Source: Patagioenas fasciata
Lineage: Eukaryota > Chordata > Aves > Columbiformes > Columbidae
Direction: 5' to 3'
Assembly: GCF_037038585.1 (NCBI RefSeq)
Contig: NC_092521.1
Location: 105,974,398-106,038,397, forward strand
DNA: 64,000 nucleotides
In this document: positions 33,413-43,926 of the stretch, piece after piece
Layout of the letters: every line of letters starts with the position of its first letter
Numbering within the stretch: the first letter of the stretch is position 1
Notes under the pieces: generated by a model
What the model was told of the DNA's origin: nothing
The model's database searches: none
What the model saw: only the letters and a program-made list of their open reading frames with translations
Translations under genes and position numbers: made by a program

Positions 33413-34432
33413 ATGGGGCAGAATGTATCCTCTGAGGAAAAAGCTATAGTTAAGATCCTCCTGCATATTCTCTCTATGAGAGGACTTAAATACGAAGAAA
33501 GTAACATACGTAGACTGTTGGTTTGTTGTAGAACTAACGGCTACCCGTCAGAAGCTGAGAAAGCTTTTAAAATTGAATTTTGGGACGATATAGGGCAGAA
33601 ATTATGGGATAAGGTTAGCGACGGAGATGAAGCTAAATCATTAGCGACTACATGGAAGCTTATAATTTCCACCTTAAAAGAATTTAAGGCTGAGCGGGCT
33701 GCGGTTACTGGAATTTTTGCAGCGTTACAGCCTGATAAGAACTCTAAAAATAACTGTGAAGCTTACCCAGTTCGTGTTTTCGATACCCTCCTTACTCCAT
33801 CCCCTGTTGTGCCTTCGGCACCCCCAATGATACAACAGTCTGGGGCGGAGGGAGGAAAATTACCGAGTGGATGTCCTCCTGTACCATCACACGACCCTGG
33901 AGAGACCAAGAAGTCCAAAGAACTGGAGTCAGATAATTTGTCAAAAGGACTGGTGAAAGTTGAGAATGCTAAAGTCGTAAATAAGTGTAATATCAATTCT
34001 TTTACTGATTTGTGTCCGCCTTCACCGCTTTCTATCCTTCTAACGCCTACAAGAGAAAAGAAGGAGCCGCCGGATAAGAACTGGGCAAAAGAACTGTGTG
34101 AAAGATCAGATCAGCTATTAGTGAGTGAATCCAACAGTCAGCCATATCAAGCTATGAGAGAGGTGCCTGAAACCAACAAAGCAGCCAAATCATTTGCAAC
34201 TGTTAATCAGGGTCCCAATGAGAATTACATGCAATTTATTGACCACCTTCAAGAGACCATCAATAAGCAGATTGAAAACTTAGAAGTTAAGGAAGCACTG
34301 GTGTTGAAATTAGCAGTAGAAAATGCTAATGTTTGCTATCAGCATGTTATTTGCGAGTTTTACAGTACATATTATGTGTTCCTGTGTACCGTCTCTCTGA
34401 AAATCAAGCAGCTTGTCAGGAATGTGAGTTAA
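33413..34432 (+). pseudogene. gag: Truncated gag of young provirus (339 codons)
   Basis: Starts MGQNVSSEEK, so Gly2 is a probable myristoylation site. A matrix-like helical domain covers about residues 1-110. A proline/serine-rich linker (about 120-225) follows, then a short capsid piece that jumps into the major homology region (QGPNENYMQFIDHLQ, near 264) and a helical C-terminal segment. The frame ends in LVRNVS rather than a nucleocapsid; no CCHC knuckle is present. Compared with the older provirus, about 450 bases of capsid are missing at a junction near 34135 with a short AGTC(A/G)GC homology. The C-terminal end is shared by both proviruses, so that defect predates this insertion. Cannot form a normal core alone. 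Confidence 0.85.
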
Positions 34433-35074
34433 TTGTTTCACTAGTTGTTTTTAAGTGCGCCATAAAACCTTCTGCCTGCTCTTCCCACTCAGTCTGCAAG
34501 CAGCCCTGTGCTTCCCCCCCGCCTCCCCCCCCCCCCCCCCCCCCAAGGTTTTTACTTGCAAGATGGGGTCAGGAATGATTGTTTTCAGTTGTGTTCCTGA
34601 AAAATCGGTATTGGGAGGTGTTTTAAAACATAGAAAAGCACTCGGACAAGAAATCATTAAATCTTTTCAGACAGTTTTACAGGCAGGGCGATTTGAACTT
34701 CAACAAGCTGAGAGAGACTTAATTGATAACACACAGGTCAGAAAACTTGTTAAAGTCTGCAAGATGCTTTCCTTATTAACCTGTTTTCTTTGTGGGTATC
34801 TGTTTAAGAATGCTGCAATTTTGATAGGTCTTTGTTACATGGTACGATAAGTTCACAGTCTGTTAAATCATGAGATTCCGTTGACTCAAAATGTGCATTT
34901 TGTGATAATACAGAAGAACATGAGTAATTTAGTTCTTTACTGCATGAATGTGATGTCTATCCCTGTTTCTCTATTAGGACGAGATGTGTTAGGACAACTA
35001 GGAGCAACTCTGGTGACAAAACAACAAAATTTCTAGAAGTGGTCATTGATGATGGGCGACCAGTACTGAAATGA
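34433..35074 (+). pseudogene. Unidentified region and broken protease of young provirus
   Basis: A plus frame at 34455-34850 includes a poly-Pro run from the C homopolymer, then a helical stretch (KALGQEIIKSFQTVLQAGRF ... QQAERDL) conserved in the older provirus (about 10330-10380). I do not recognise it. The end of a retroviral protease (LLGRDVLGQLGATL) is visible at about 34965-35010, but the DTG active-site half is not. Stops separate it from pol. Confidence 0.6.
34513..34544 (+). repeat. Poly-C tract inside provirus
   Basis: A C run, then GCCT, then about 21 C. The older provirus has mixed CCTGCTCCCTCCCTC at this place, so the homopolymer arose in the young lineage. The length may be inaccurate in the assembly. 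Confidence 0.85.
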
Positions 35075-37681
35075 CAGTGGAAAAATGATGATCCAGTATG
35101 GGTAAATCAATGGCCGCTCAGTGAAGAAAAGCTCGCCCATGTCAAAGAGCTAGTACAGGAACAGCTTGAAAAAGGGCATTTAGAGCCGTCTACAAGTCCC
35201 TGGAATACTCCTGTGTTTACTATTCAGAAAAAATCAAAGAAATGGAGGTTGTTACATGATCTTCGAAAAATTAATGATACCATGGAAGACATGGGAGCAT
35301 TACAGCCGGGATTACCATCCCCTGTCATGATTCCAGAAAATTGGCAGATCTTAATAATTGACTTGAAAGATTGTTTTTTCACCATTGCTTTGCATCCTGA
35401 TGACTGTAAACGTTTTGCATTTTCCATAAATTCTGTAAATAAGGCTGAACCTGCGAAAAGGTATCAATGGGTAGTTTTGCCACAGGGAATGAAAAATTCC
35501 CCAACTATGTGTCAAATTTATGTAGCTTGGGCCTTGCAATCAATCAGAAAATCTCATCCTGAGTTAGTGATTTACCACTACATGGATGACATATTAATAG
35601 CTGGGGAAACTTTTTCGACTGATTTGTTGATAAATGAAGTATCTGATACCTTACAGCATAGAGGATTGCAAATTGCTCCAGAAAAGGTACAAATTCAACC
35701 AGCATGGAAATATCTTGGTTGGGAAATTTCTCAGTCCACAGTGAAACCTCAGAAAATAGTATGTCGGCCTGTCATTCAATCCTTAAATGATGTGCAGAAA
35801 CTAGTGGGTGATCTGAATTGGGTCCGGAGCATTTGTGGGATCACTAATGAGGATTTAGCTCCAATTGTAAAACTGCTAAAAGGGGATAGTGACATTAGCT
35901 CTCCTAGAACGCTTACTGCTGAGGCGGATGCTGCTCTGAAAAAGATTATGTCCAAACTTGTAAAAGCTTTCAGCCATAGGTGGAACCCAGATTATGTAAT
36001 TGGACTACTAATTGTAAATAATACTAACTATCCTTTTGCTCTCATAATGCAATGGACAACTGGTAAGGAGCCGTTAAAGATCTTAGAGTGGGTGTTTTTG
36101 CATTTTCGACTCAAACGAACCATTACAACCAGGGTTGAGGTCTTTGCTCAGCTTATAATGAAAGGTAGGCAGAGAATAGTCGAAATTTCAGGGTCTGAGC
36201 CTGCATATATCATTGTTCCCCTCGTTTCAGAATATTTACAGTGGGCTTTGCAGAACTCCTTACCTTTTCAGATTGCGTTATTAGATTCTCAAGCCTTAAT
36301 TAAGACATTTTCCCCTCCACACAAGTTAATGTCAGTTTTGAATATGGGATCAATGGAGGAGGGTCCCCCTCTTCTCTCAGAATTTCCTGTTAAAGGACCC
36401 ACAGTGTTCACTGACGCAGGGGGTAAAATGCAGAAAGCAGCAATTACATGGAAAACAGATGGAAAATGGCACGATGTGATACTAACTGACCTGAAAGGAT
36501 CAACTCAGCATTTGGAACTCAGGGCTGTAATAGAAGTGTTTATCAGATTTGCTCATAGCCCAGTGAATATTGTTTGTGATTCTTTGTATGTAGTAGGTGT
36601 GGTAGCTCGCATTGAAAGATCATTGCTCAAAGAGGTTCAGGATGCACAACTGATGTCTTTGTTCAAGCAACTATGGTTGTTGGTCGAAGAGAGACAACAC
36701 CGATACTTCATAACACATATCCGTAGTCATCTGACAATTCAAGGCGATTTAGCTGAAGGAAACCGCCGAGCTGATTTTCTTGTATCTCCTGCCTGGGTTC
36801 CACCTCCAGTAGATAGGTTTGGGCAAGCAGTACGCTCTCATAGTTTCCTCCATCAGTCTGCTCAGGTTTTACAGCGGCAATTTTCATTGTCCGAAAGTGA
36901 AGCCCGAGGTATTGTTAAAAGTTGTGCAGATTGTCAGCGCATCTCAGTAGGGCTGGGTGCAGGAGTCAATCCAAGAGGATTAGGAGCCTTGGAATTGTGG
37001 CAAATGGACGTTACACATGTCCCTGAATTTGGCAGGCTGAAGTATGTGCATATGTCTATTGATACATATTCTTTCGCCATATGGGCCACTGCTCAGACTG
37101 GTGAAACTAGTTCACATGTGCAACGACATTTACGTTCTGCTTTTGCAGCTTTGGGAGTTCCTGCACAGGTCAAGACAGACAACGCACCTGGTTATATCGC
37201 CAAAGCTACTGCCACCTTTTTTCAGTTGTGGGGTGTTAAGCACATTACAGGGATACCAAATTCTCCTACTGGTCAGGCCTTGGTAGAAAGGATGAATCGA
37301 ACTCTCAAGCATCAGCTTGACAAACAAAAAGGGGGAACTGACTGTACTACTCCACATGACAGACTAAGCAAAGCATTATATGTCTTGAACTTTTTACGCC
37401 TTCCGCAAGGGTTCGACATTCCACCTATGATTCGTCATGGAACAAGCTTAAAAGGACACTTGACAGACCTTAGAGAAAATCAGTGTCAGGTCAAAATACG
37501 CAATGGAGTTACTGGTGAATGGGAGGGTCCTTTCCAATTAATAACTTGGGGAAAGGGTTATGCTTGTGTCATTACAGACCAAGGATCAAAATGGATTCCT
37601 GCGAAATGGATCAAGCCATGGCTGAATAAAGACAACAAAGATTTGACAGATGCAGAAGGACACGAGGGAGATAAGTTGTGA
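35075..37681 (+). CDS. pol: pol (RT, RNase H, integrase) of young provirus, open frame
   Basis: Open from after a TGA at 35072-35074; the first ATG is at 35213, but retroviral pol normally has no own start. Numbering from that ATG: RT motif A IIDLKDCFF near 48-56, LPQGMKNSP near 89-97, YMDD at 123-126. RNase H has FTDAGG near 400, LELRAV, VCDSLYVV and ADFLVS. Integrase has the HHCC finger (HSFLHQSA ... CADC, about 542-575), Asp in WQMDVTH (about 599), Asp in KTDNAPGY (about 655), Glu in QALVERMN (about 691), and a C-terminal domain with GPFQLITWGKG and KWIPAKWIKPW. All catalytic residues are present and I see no internal stop, unusual for a provirus whose gag and protease are broken. In autonomous relatives expression is by frameshift from gag-pro; here it is unclear how it would be translated. 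Confidence 0.9.
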   Translation, partial: QWKNDDPVWVNQWPLSEEKLAHVKELVQEQLEKGHLEPSTSPWNTPVFTIQKKSKKWRLLHDLRKINDTMEDMGALQPGLPSPVMIPENWQILIIDLKDCFFTIALHPDDCKRFAFSINSVNKAEPAKRYQWVVLPQGMKNSPTMCQIYVAWALQSIRKSHPELVIYHYMDDILIAGETFSTDLLINEVSDTLQHRGLQIAPEKVQIQPAWKYLGWEISQSTVKPQKIVCRPVIQSLNDVQKLVGDLNWVRSICGITNEDLAPIVKLLKGDSDISSPRTLTAEADAALKKIMSKLVKAFSHRWNPDYVIGLLIVNNTNYPFALIMQWTTGKEPLKILEWVFLHFRLKRTITTRVEVFAQLIMKGRQRIVEISGSEPAYIIVPLVSEYLQWALQNSLPFQIALLDSQALIKTFSPPHKLMSVLNMGSMEEGPPLLSEFPVKGPTVFTDAGGKMQKAAITWKTDGKWHDVILTDLKGSTQHLELRAVIEVFIRFAHSPVNIVCDSLYVVGVVARIERSLLKEVQDAQLMSLFKQLWLLVEERQHRYFITHIRSHLTIQGDLAEGNRRADFLVSPAWVPPPVDRFGQAVRSHSFLHQSAQVLQRQFSLSESEARGIVKSCADCQRISVGLGAGVNPRGLGALELWQMDVTHVPEFGRLKYVHMSIDTYSFAIWATAQTGETSSHVQRHLRSAFAALGVPAQVKTDNAPGYIAKATATFFQLWGVKHITGIPNSPTGQALVERMNRTLKHQLDKQKGGTDCTTPHDRLSKALYVLNFLRLPQGFDIPPMIRHGTSLKGHLTDLRENQCQVKIRNGVTGEWEGPFQLITWGKGYACVITDQGSKWIPAKWIKPWLNKDNKDLTDAEGHEGDKL

Positions 37682-38360
37682 GAATTGTCTCAAATGTAAA
37701 CCATGAATTCTTATTCAGTGTTATAGATGCTCTTAGACCCAGTGGTCTAAAAGCTTATTAGTAAATAGATAAGGTACCTTCCATAGAGAATGCTAATTTG
37801 AACAGATAGTAAGAGTTCCAAAAGGGTGATATTACAATTAGATAATCTATGCATAGATAAGGTAAAAGTATAAGATATTTCTACCATGGTAACCTAATTT
37901 AGCAACTGGTAAGGTTTTAAAAGAGATATTAAGATTAAGCTATAGATCTTTTAAATAGGTTAATATAAGTTTTAAGATATTAATTCAATAATTAGCATAT
38001 GAATAGGTTAATATAAGTTTTAAGATATTAAGTCAATAATTAGCATATGCTGATGGTATTAAGTACATTACTCTATAAACTGCGCAGTTATAGATCTTTT
38101 AAGAATTTAAGAGAATATATTGTATAAAGTTGTCTCACTATTCTAAAATAGTGCATTGGTAAGGTTGTCATAAGTAGAATTAAGGTTTTATATAAGATAT
38201 GAAGGTTTGAGTATAAGCAGATAGTTGTTTAATCTTATTAAGTAAGGTTTAGCTACATTATATGTAACTGTAATTATGTTGTTAATCACGTGTCCTATGT
38301 TGCAGTGTATTTCAAAGACGATTCAGCATGCTGTTTAAGGGGCCTGACTAGTTCAAGAAC
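37682..38360 (+). other. AT-rich 3' region of young provirus, no env
   Basis: About 680 bases, no open frame of note, aligning with the same region of the older provirus. A 48-base direct duplication (starting 37955 and 38003, one mismatch, through 38049) is present here but single in the older copy. Confidence 0.75.
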
Positions 38361-38373
38361 AAAAAGGGGGAAT
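38361..38373 (+). promoter_or_regulatory. Polypurine tract of young provirus
   Basis: AAAAAGGGGGAAT directly before the 3' LTR. Confidence 0.85.
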
Positions 38374-38709
38374 TGTGAAGGGGTTTCGTTAGAAGGAGAT
38401 ATGTTGTTGAATTAGTCAGGCCCAAAGGAATCTCAAGGCCACTTCGAGAAGCTGAGAACAGAATCTGCTGTGAGAAAGAGGGGCGTTTCTTCACTAACAG
38501 GGCCTCAGCATGGCGTGAGTCGTCGGACCTATCATCGGTGGGGCTCCAGCGTGTGGACTGCCCATGATACTCATTTAGCGAATCCATGCTTGGAGCGTGG
38601 ATTCGTGATTAGAGAATAGTTGCGTATATAAGGAGACATCTGTCTGTAATAAATGGCTTTGGCGTGATTCACATTGAATCGGAGTGCTGAGTCCTTTATC
38701 GTTCCAACA
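38374..38709 (+). repeat. 3' LTR of young provirus
   Basis: 336 bp, identical by eye to 32882-33217. TATATAAG at 38625-38632 and AATAAA at 38648-38653. Confidence 0.95.
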
Positions 38710-38715
38710 TGTCTC
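38710..38715. repeat. Target site duplication (right) of young provirus
   Basis: TGTCTC, identical to 32876-32881. Confidence 0.95.
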
Positions 38716-39330
38716 CTTCTCTGCTGTTTTATATTTCCAGCAGACATCTGGTAGGTTGAAGTCCCCCACAAGAAAAGGGCTAGCAATTGTAAGACATCTT
38801 TCAGATGCTTAAAGAATATTTCATCTCTCTCTCTTCATCCTGTTTGGGTGATCTATAACAGACTCTTACCATGATATCTGCCTTGTTGGCCTTTCCCCTA
38901 ATTCAAACCCATAAACACTTGACTCTTTCATCATCCTCATCAAGCTCCAGACAGCCAAACCCTCCCTAACATACTGGGCTACCTACCTCCTTTCCTTCCT
39001 TGCCTATCCCTTCTGAAGAGTTTATAGCTATTGCAGCACTCCAGTCATGGGGGTCATCCCACCATGCTTCCATGTTGGCATCTATATCATAGTTTTCCAA
39101 ATGCACAATGGCTTCCAGCTCCTCCTGTTTGTTGCCCATTCTGCGTGTATTGGTATAGATGCACTTCAGCTGGGCTGTTAATCCCACCACCTTTTTTGGG
39201 AGAGAAGCCCTAATTCTTATGTGACTGGTTTCAGGTGCTTCCACAGTATCTAACACACCAATAGTATATGTGCCTTTGCTGCTGCATGGATCTCTGTCCT
39301 CTTGCTTCACTAAGATGGCAGGCAAATCTT
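38716..39330 (-). mobile_element. CR1 LINE, 5' portion of the interrupted copy
   Basis: Minus-strand CR1 ORF2 start. Endonuclease wording LKCIYTNTRRMGNKQEELEA, then AWWDDPHDWSAA, is at 38966-39240; GDFNLPDVCWKYKTAEKET runs to the provirus junction. Frameshifted and incomplete. Continues at 32881 going left. Confidence 0.85.
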
Positions 39331-39939
39331 AATGTGTGCAAGGAGTTTTTGCTCTTTTTGTGAAAACAAACACTTCTATATGTAACTTCTTTACTTTTAA
39401 GAAACTTGAAAATATTCTAACATTGTGAAGAGAGAGGGCTAGAAATAACATGTCCCAATTATTTTTAGAATAAAGTTTTAGAAGGCCATGTTAAACTCTG
39501 GTGCATTTATGACTTTGGTGGATTTGTACTCACTTCGTTAAGGACTTTGCCAAACTTGAATATCTGTGTTGATGTGATTCGTTTGTGTGCATAACATCAT
39601 TTTCTTTGGAATTTTACTTTCCATCCAAGTTTGTCATTGCGGTCACAAAATGAGAAGCTGCCTCAGTTACATCTTTGGACTAGGCAATACGGGATGGAAT
39701 AGCAAGTATTACAGTAGAGATGCACTTGTACATCATATTTATTGCTAAGGTGTATTTGTGGTAGCTAAATAGCAAAAAGAAAATCTATGTGTATGTTCAA
39801 AGGGTACCGTTCAGTATTTTTTGTGATTACAAGGAATAGGTTTGAATCTGAAAATGAAACCATTGCAAATTACCAGAAAGATACTACAGTTTATTTTCAG
39901 CATTTACAGCAAGTTAGAAAAAAAAAACACAGCAGAGTA
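39331..39939. other. Gene-free, nothing recognised
   Basis: About 600 bases of AT-rich sequence between two CR1 fragments of opposite orientation. Confidence 0.5.
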
Positions 39940-40696
39940 CAAGCAATCTAGGAGATTTCTGGAGTGCATTGGTAACAACTTTGTAACATAGTGGGGTAAC
40001 ACAGAGAGGCTAATAAGGAAAGATGCTCTGGTGGACCTGGTGTTTCCACACCCCCAACCAGTTCTTCCTCATTCATAAGGTGCAGTCAGCTTTGATTCAG
40101 CACCTGAACATGAGGTGGTGGAGTTCAGGACAACAGAGGAGGTAGCAGGGCAAAAAGCAGCACCAGTAGACCTGAATTTCAGGAGAACTGGGCTCTTCAG
40201 AGATCACCTTGGAAGAATTCCATGGACCCTAGACAAAAGGGGGTTACAGGAGAGCTGCTTGATATTCAAGGATCCCCTCCTCCAAACTCAAGAATGGCCC
40301 ACCCCTACAAGTCCAAAATCAAGTAAAGGTAACAGAAGGCAACACAGATAAGCAGGGAGCTCCTGACTGAACTCAGATAAAAAGAAAATGCCATTCCTTT
40401 CTTCAAGAATGGCAAGAAGGAAGATCCAGGGCACTACGAGCTCATCAGCCTCTCCTCAATCCCTGAGAAAGTGATGGGGAAAATATGGGGAAAATCCTCC
40501 TGGAAACCATTTCCAAACTACTTAAGGACAATAAAATGATCAAGAGTAGTCAGTGCCGTTTTACGAAGGGGAAATCACACTCAACCAGCCTGATAGATTT
40601 TACAATGAGGCAAGCAGCTTGGTGGATGAGGGGAGAGCAGCAGATGTGGTTTACCTTAACTTTACAGAGTCTTTTGACACTGTCTCCCATAACATA
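39940..40696 (+). mobile_element. CR1 LINE fragment (plus strand), endonuclease then RT pieces
   Basis: EN-side wording (VEFRTTEEVAGQKAAPVDLN, then LFRDHLGRIPW) is at about 40110-40350. After a gap, RT-side wording follows (KVMGKILLETISKLL, FTKGKSHSTSLIDF, then in another frame VDEGRAADVVYLNF and FDTVSHN) at 40380-40696. About 1 kb between the two pieces is missing relative to a full CR1. Stops and frameshifts present. Confidence 0.8.
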
Positions 40697-41180
40697 GTGA
40701 CAGAAGATAAGCGAAAGGCTGAGGTACTAAATGCCTTCTTCACTTCAGTCTTCTGAGTCAGAACAGTTATGCTCCAGGTACCCAACCCCCTGAGCCAGAA
40801 GACAGGGACGGGGAGCAGAATGAAGCCCAAATAATCCAAGGGGAAATGATTAGTGACCTGCTACAACACTTGGACACCCACAAGTCTATAGGACCAGATG
40901 GGATCCACCCAAGGGTTCTGAGGGAGCTGGCAGACGTGATCACCAAGCCACTTTCCATTACCTTTCAGCAATCTTGGCTAACTGGGGAGGTCTCAGTTGA
41001 CTGGAAGTTGGCTAACGTAATGCCCATCTAAAAGAAGGGTTGGAAGGATGATTAGGGGAACTACAGACCTGTCAGCCTCACCTTGGTCATGGAGCAGATG
41101 ATCTTGAGTAACATCACACAGCACATACAACAGAACCATATGATCAGGCCAAATGAACATGGGTTCAAGATAAGAGCAAC
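40697..41180 (+). mobile_element. Second CR1 fragment (plus strand), out of order
   Basis: Begins at wording that lies upstream in CR1 ORF2 (EDKRKAEVLNAFFTSVF), then SIGPDGIHPRVLRELADVI and LTGEVSVDWKLANVMPI, then NYRPVSLTLVMEQMI. It directly follows a piece from further downstream in the same ORF (FDTVSHN at 40690), so these are two copies joined or a rearrangement. Confidence 0.8.
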
Positions 41181-43837
41181 TAAGTAGTAAGGAAGAATAG
41201 TCACCCACTGAGTAGAATGTCAGGACTTGAGGATAGATAATCATTATTTTCATTAAGATCCAAGTGAAATAAAATTCTTCAGCCAACAGATATATATCTT
41301 GAAAGTTGTAGCTGTAGGTTGTGATATATTTGCCTTCTTTCTGGGGTAATTTTGCTGCTGTTCTGCCAGATCTCTTTTGTTATATTCTGAGCAATGTACT
41401 CTGTTTAGTAGTTGATTTTAAATTTTTATATGATTTTTGTTTACTTTTAAAACTCCTTTGTAAAGTCTGAATTCTTGTGGTTATGTATATTTCAAATCAG
41501 GAAAAATATTCTATTTGAAAAAATGCAATAAAATGTATTTTAGATATGGTGATGTTTGAAACTGATTAAGCATTGCTAGCATTTCCCCAAAATTGAGAGT
41601 TTCACTGACTGATTATGAGATTATGAGTAGACATCAACTTCTGTTTGATTGCAAACATGATCAAATTAATTGGATTTGTTCAATTCCTGATCTATGAACA
41701 TGAAGATAAAGCTTCGTTTTGGACCATGCTCATTTTTTTAAATGGCGGGAGGGAGAGGTAAGGAGGTAGAAGGTAGGTGTGGAGGAAGAACTAATAAAAG
41801 CTGTTTGTAGTAAAATATTCATTTGAAGACATGAAGAAAACAAATCATGAAACTGTAAAGGAGTGATTTCTTTTAACTTTAAGAATTGTTTTCTGGGTTT
41901 AACTTATTAATATCAAAATGATCTTTTTATTCTGCTAGCTATATCTGGAGCTGGAAAAGACAAATTCTCAGGAAAATCCTCAGCTGCAGTATAGCAAAAC
42001 ACTGATACTCAACAATCAAACTCAGTAGCAGAAGTGAAGATATAAGCCTAGCATTTCATGTAAATATGTGTTTTAAAAATAGCATTTCTTAGCAAAAAGA
42101 GATAGAGCTGCTAATAAGTTGGCATACAGCTGTGTTTAACTTATTAACTTAGTGTTTTATCTGTATATGAAGGAGGGATTTTTGAAATTTCAAAATGAAA
42201 TGAAAATAAGTTTTAAAAAGTTAAAAACCACGGGGTTTAGGAAATTTTTATGTTTTCTCTGTAAAGTAGAAAAACCAACATTTTAGATCAACCGTAACCG
42301 TAGATCAACCTTGCTATGCTATTTGACTTAAAAAAAAAATATTTAGTTTTGATTTAGATAACATTAAGTTTTGCTATTGATATTTAAATAGAAATGTAAA
42401 TTTAAAGCAAATTTTAGATGCTACTAATTGTTCCAGTACTCCCTTTTCCATTAAAGAAAATGAATGAATTTTCACTCTTACAAGCAAATATACTTTGTCT
42501 TTCCTCCCCTCGAATTCTCAGATTTTCCAAGGTTTAACTTTGAGAGAAAATGGAATTTGCCTGAAGCCAGATATGGGGAAAACATTGATTATCCTGATAC
42601 GACTGGTAGAATTTTTTTTTAAGTGATTATTTTTATAATTTCTAGAATCTAGCACTCTATTTTTGTGAATAAGATTTACAGCAGATTCAAGGAAAAAAAA
42701 ATAATTATTTTAAACACTTGACACAAGTTCTGAAGCTTAGCTTTTTTTTTGTTCTTTATGTGCTACAGGAAAAACATAGAGAAACAAGCAATCTGTGTTT
42801 CATTTCCTTAAACTGATGCAGCATTTTAAAATGAACCTAGTAGGAAATATGTGGATGATCTCATCATAATTTTGTGATCATTGCACAATACAATAAAGCA
42901 ATGAATATTTTTAATAAGACCAGAAACCCTAATTGCTCTAAGGTTTTGGGTTATTTGCTTTGTTTTTTGGGGTTTTTTTTCTGTTGCTATAGTGATTCTG
43001 AGAAAACTATAAACAACTGAAGCAACTTCCTGCCATGGAAGTAATCCAAAAATCAGCACAAAAGCCTCCTACAAACTGGACATGATGTCCTGGATTATTA
43101 TCATTTAGCATTCATGTCCTAGTAAATTAGCGAACTTTCCTTGTTCTAACGCCTAGAGTGCTTCAGCTTCTTGTTGAAGGGTGAGAGAGCAGGTTAGTGT
43201 ACTTGCGGAGAAAGTGTTCCAATCTTTTAACTCATTGAAACTACTTCCAGTTTTACAACAGAGGAAGTGGGTAAATGGTTTTGACATATTTAAAGTAGTC
43301 ACTGATATTAAAAAGGCATGAGGCAATTATATTCTTTATCAATGGGTTATTCAGAGAAAAAAGCACTGTGTCACTCTGAGTATCTTCTCTGAATGAAAAT
43401 TACTGACCTTATTTTCATTCCTTCTCTCTTTGGATAAGCCTTCTGGTCTTCAGGGATATGTCCTCTGTTTGTTTGTTTGCTTGCTTGCTTGTTTGCTTGT
43501 TTAAAGCTCTGGGAGGCTTTGAAATCTGCACCAGCAATTGTGAATCCTGATGGATTAAAACCTCCTACTTGGTACGCTATCAGATTTCATACTTAAGGAT
43601 GTTCACCAATGCTAATGATGAGGAGAATACTGGACTTGTGGGCAGCACTACTTGGAAAGAAGCTTGCCTAAATAATTGCAGGGTTATGGGAAGAGGGCAA
43701 AATGTAAAAACTATACAAAAGCATTCTTGCACCCAGGCAAAAGACAGTAGAAACAGAATTCAGAAAAATGTATTCAAAATTTAGATTAAGTTTCATGTTA
43801 TTTTTAGTAGAAAAAACAGTGGCAGCATTACCGGTAA

Positions 43838-43926
43838 AAAACAAACAAACAAACAAACTAACTAACTAATGCAAAAAAACAAAAAAAAACAAAAAAAAAC
43901 AAACCAAAACCCACAAACAAACAAAC
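43838..43926 (+). repeat. AAAC-type simple repeat
   Basis: Runs of AAAC, AACT and A5-9C units, imperfect. Confidence 0.8.

Larger units (their letters stand above)
32882..38709 (+). mobile_element. Young class II provirus, env-less and gag-deleted
   Basis: 5.83 kb with two 336-bp LTRs that look identical base for base, a 6-bp duplication TGTCTC, a perfect tRNA-Trp primer site and a polypurine tract. It is inserted into a minus-strand CR1. Content: gag lacking most of the capsid N-terminal domain and nucleocapsid, a broken protease, an open RT-RNase H-integrase frame, an AT-rich 3' region and no env. LTR identity means a recent insertion. Because it cannot make a complete core, its mobilisation probably relied on proteins supplied in trans. 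It is related to the older provirus at 6401-12674. Confidence 0.93.
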
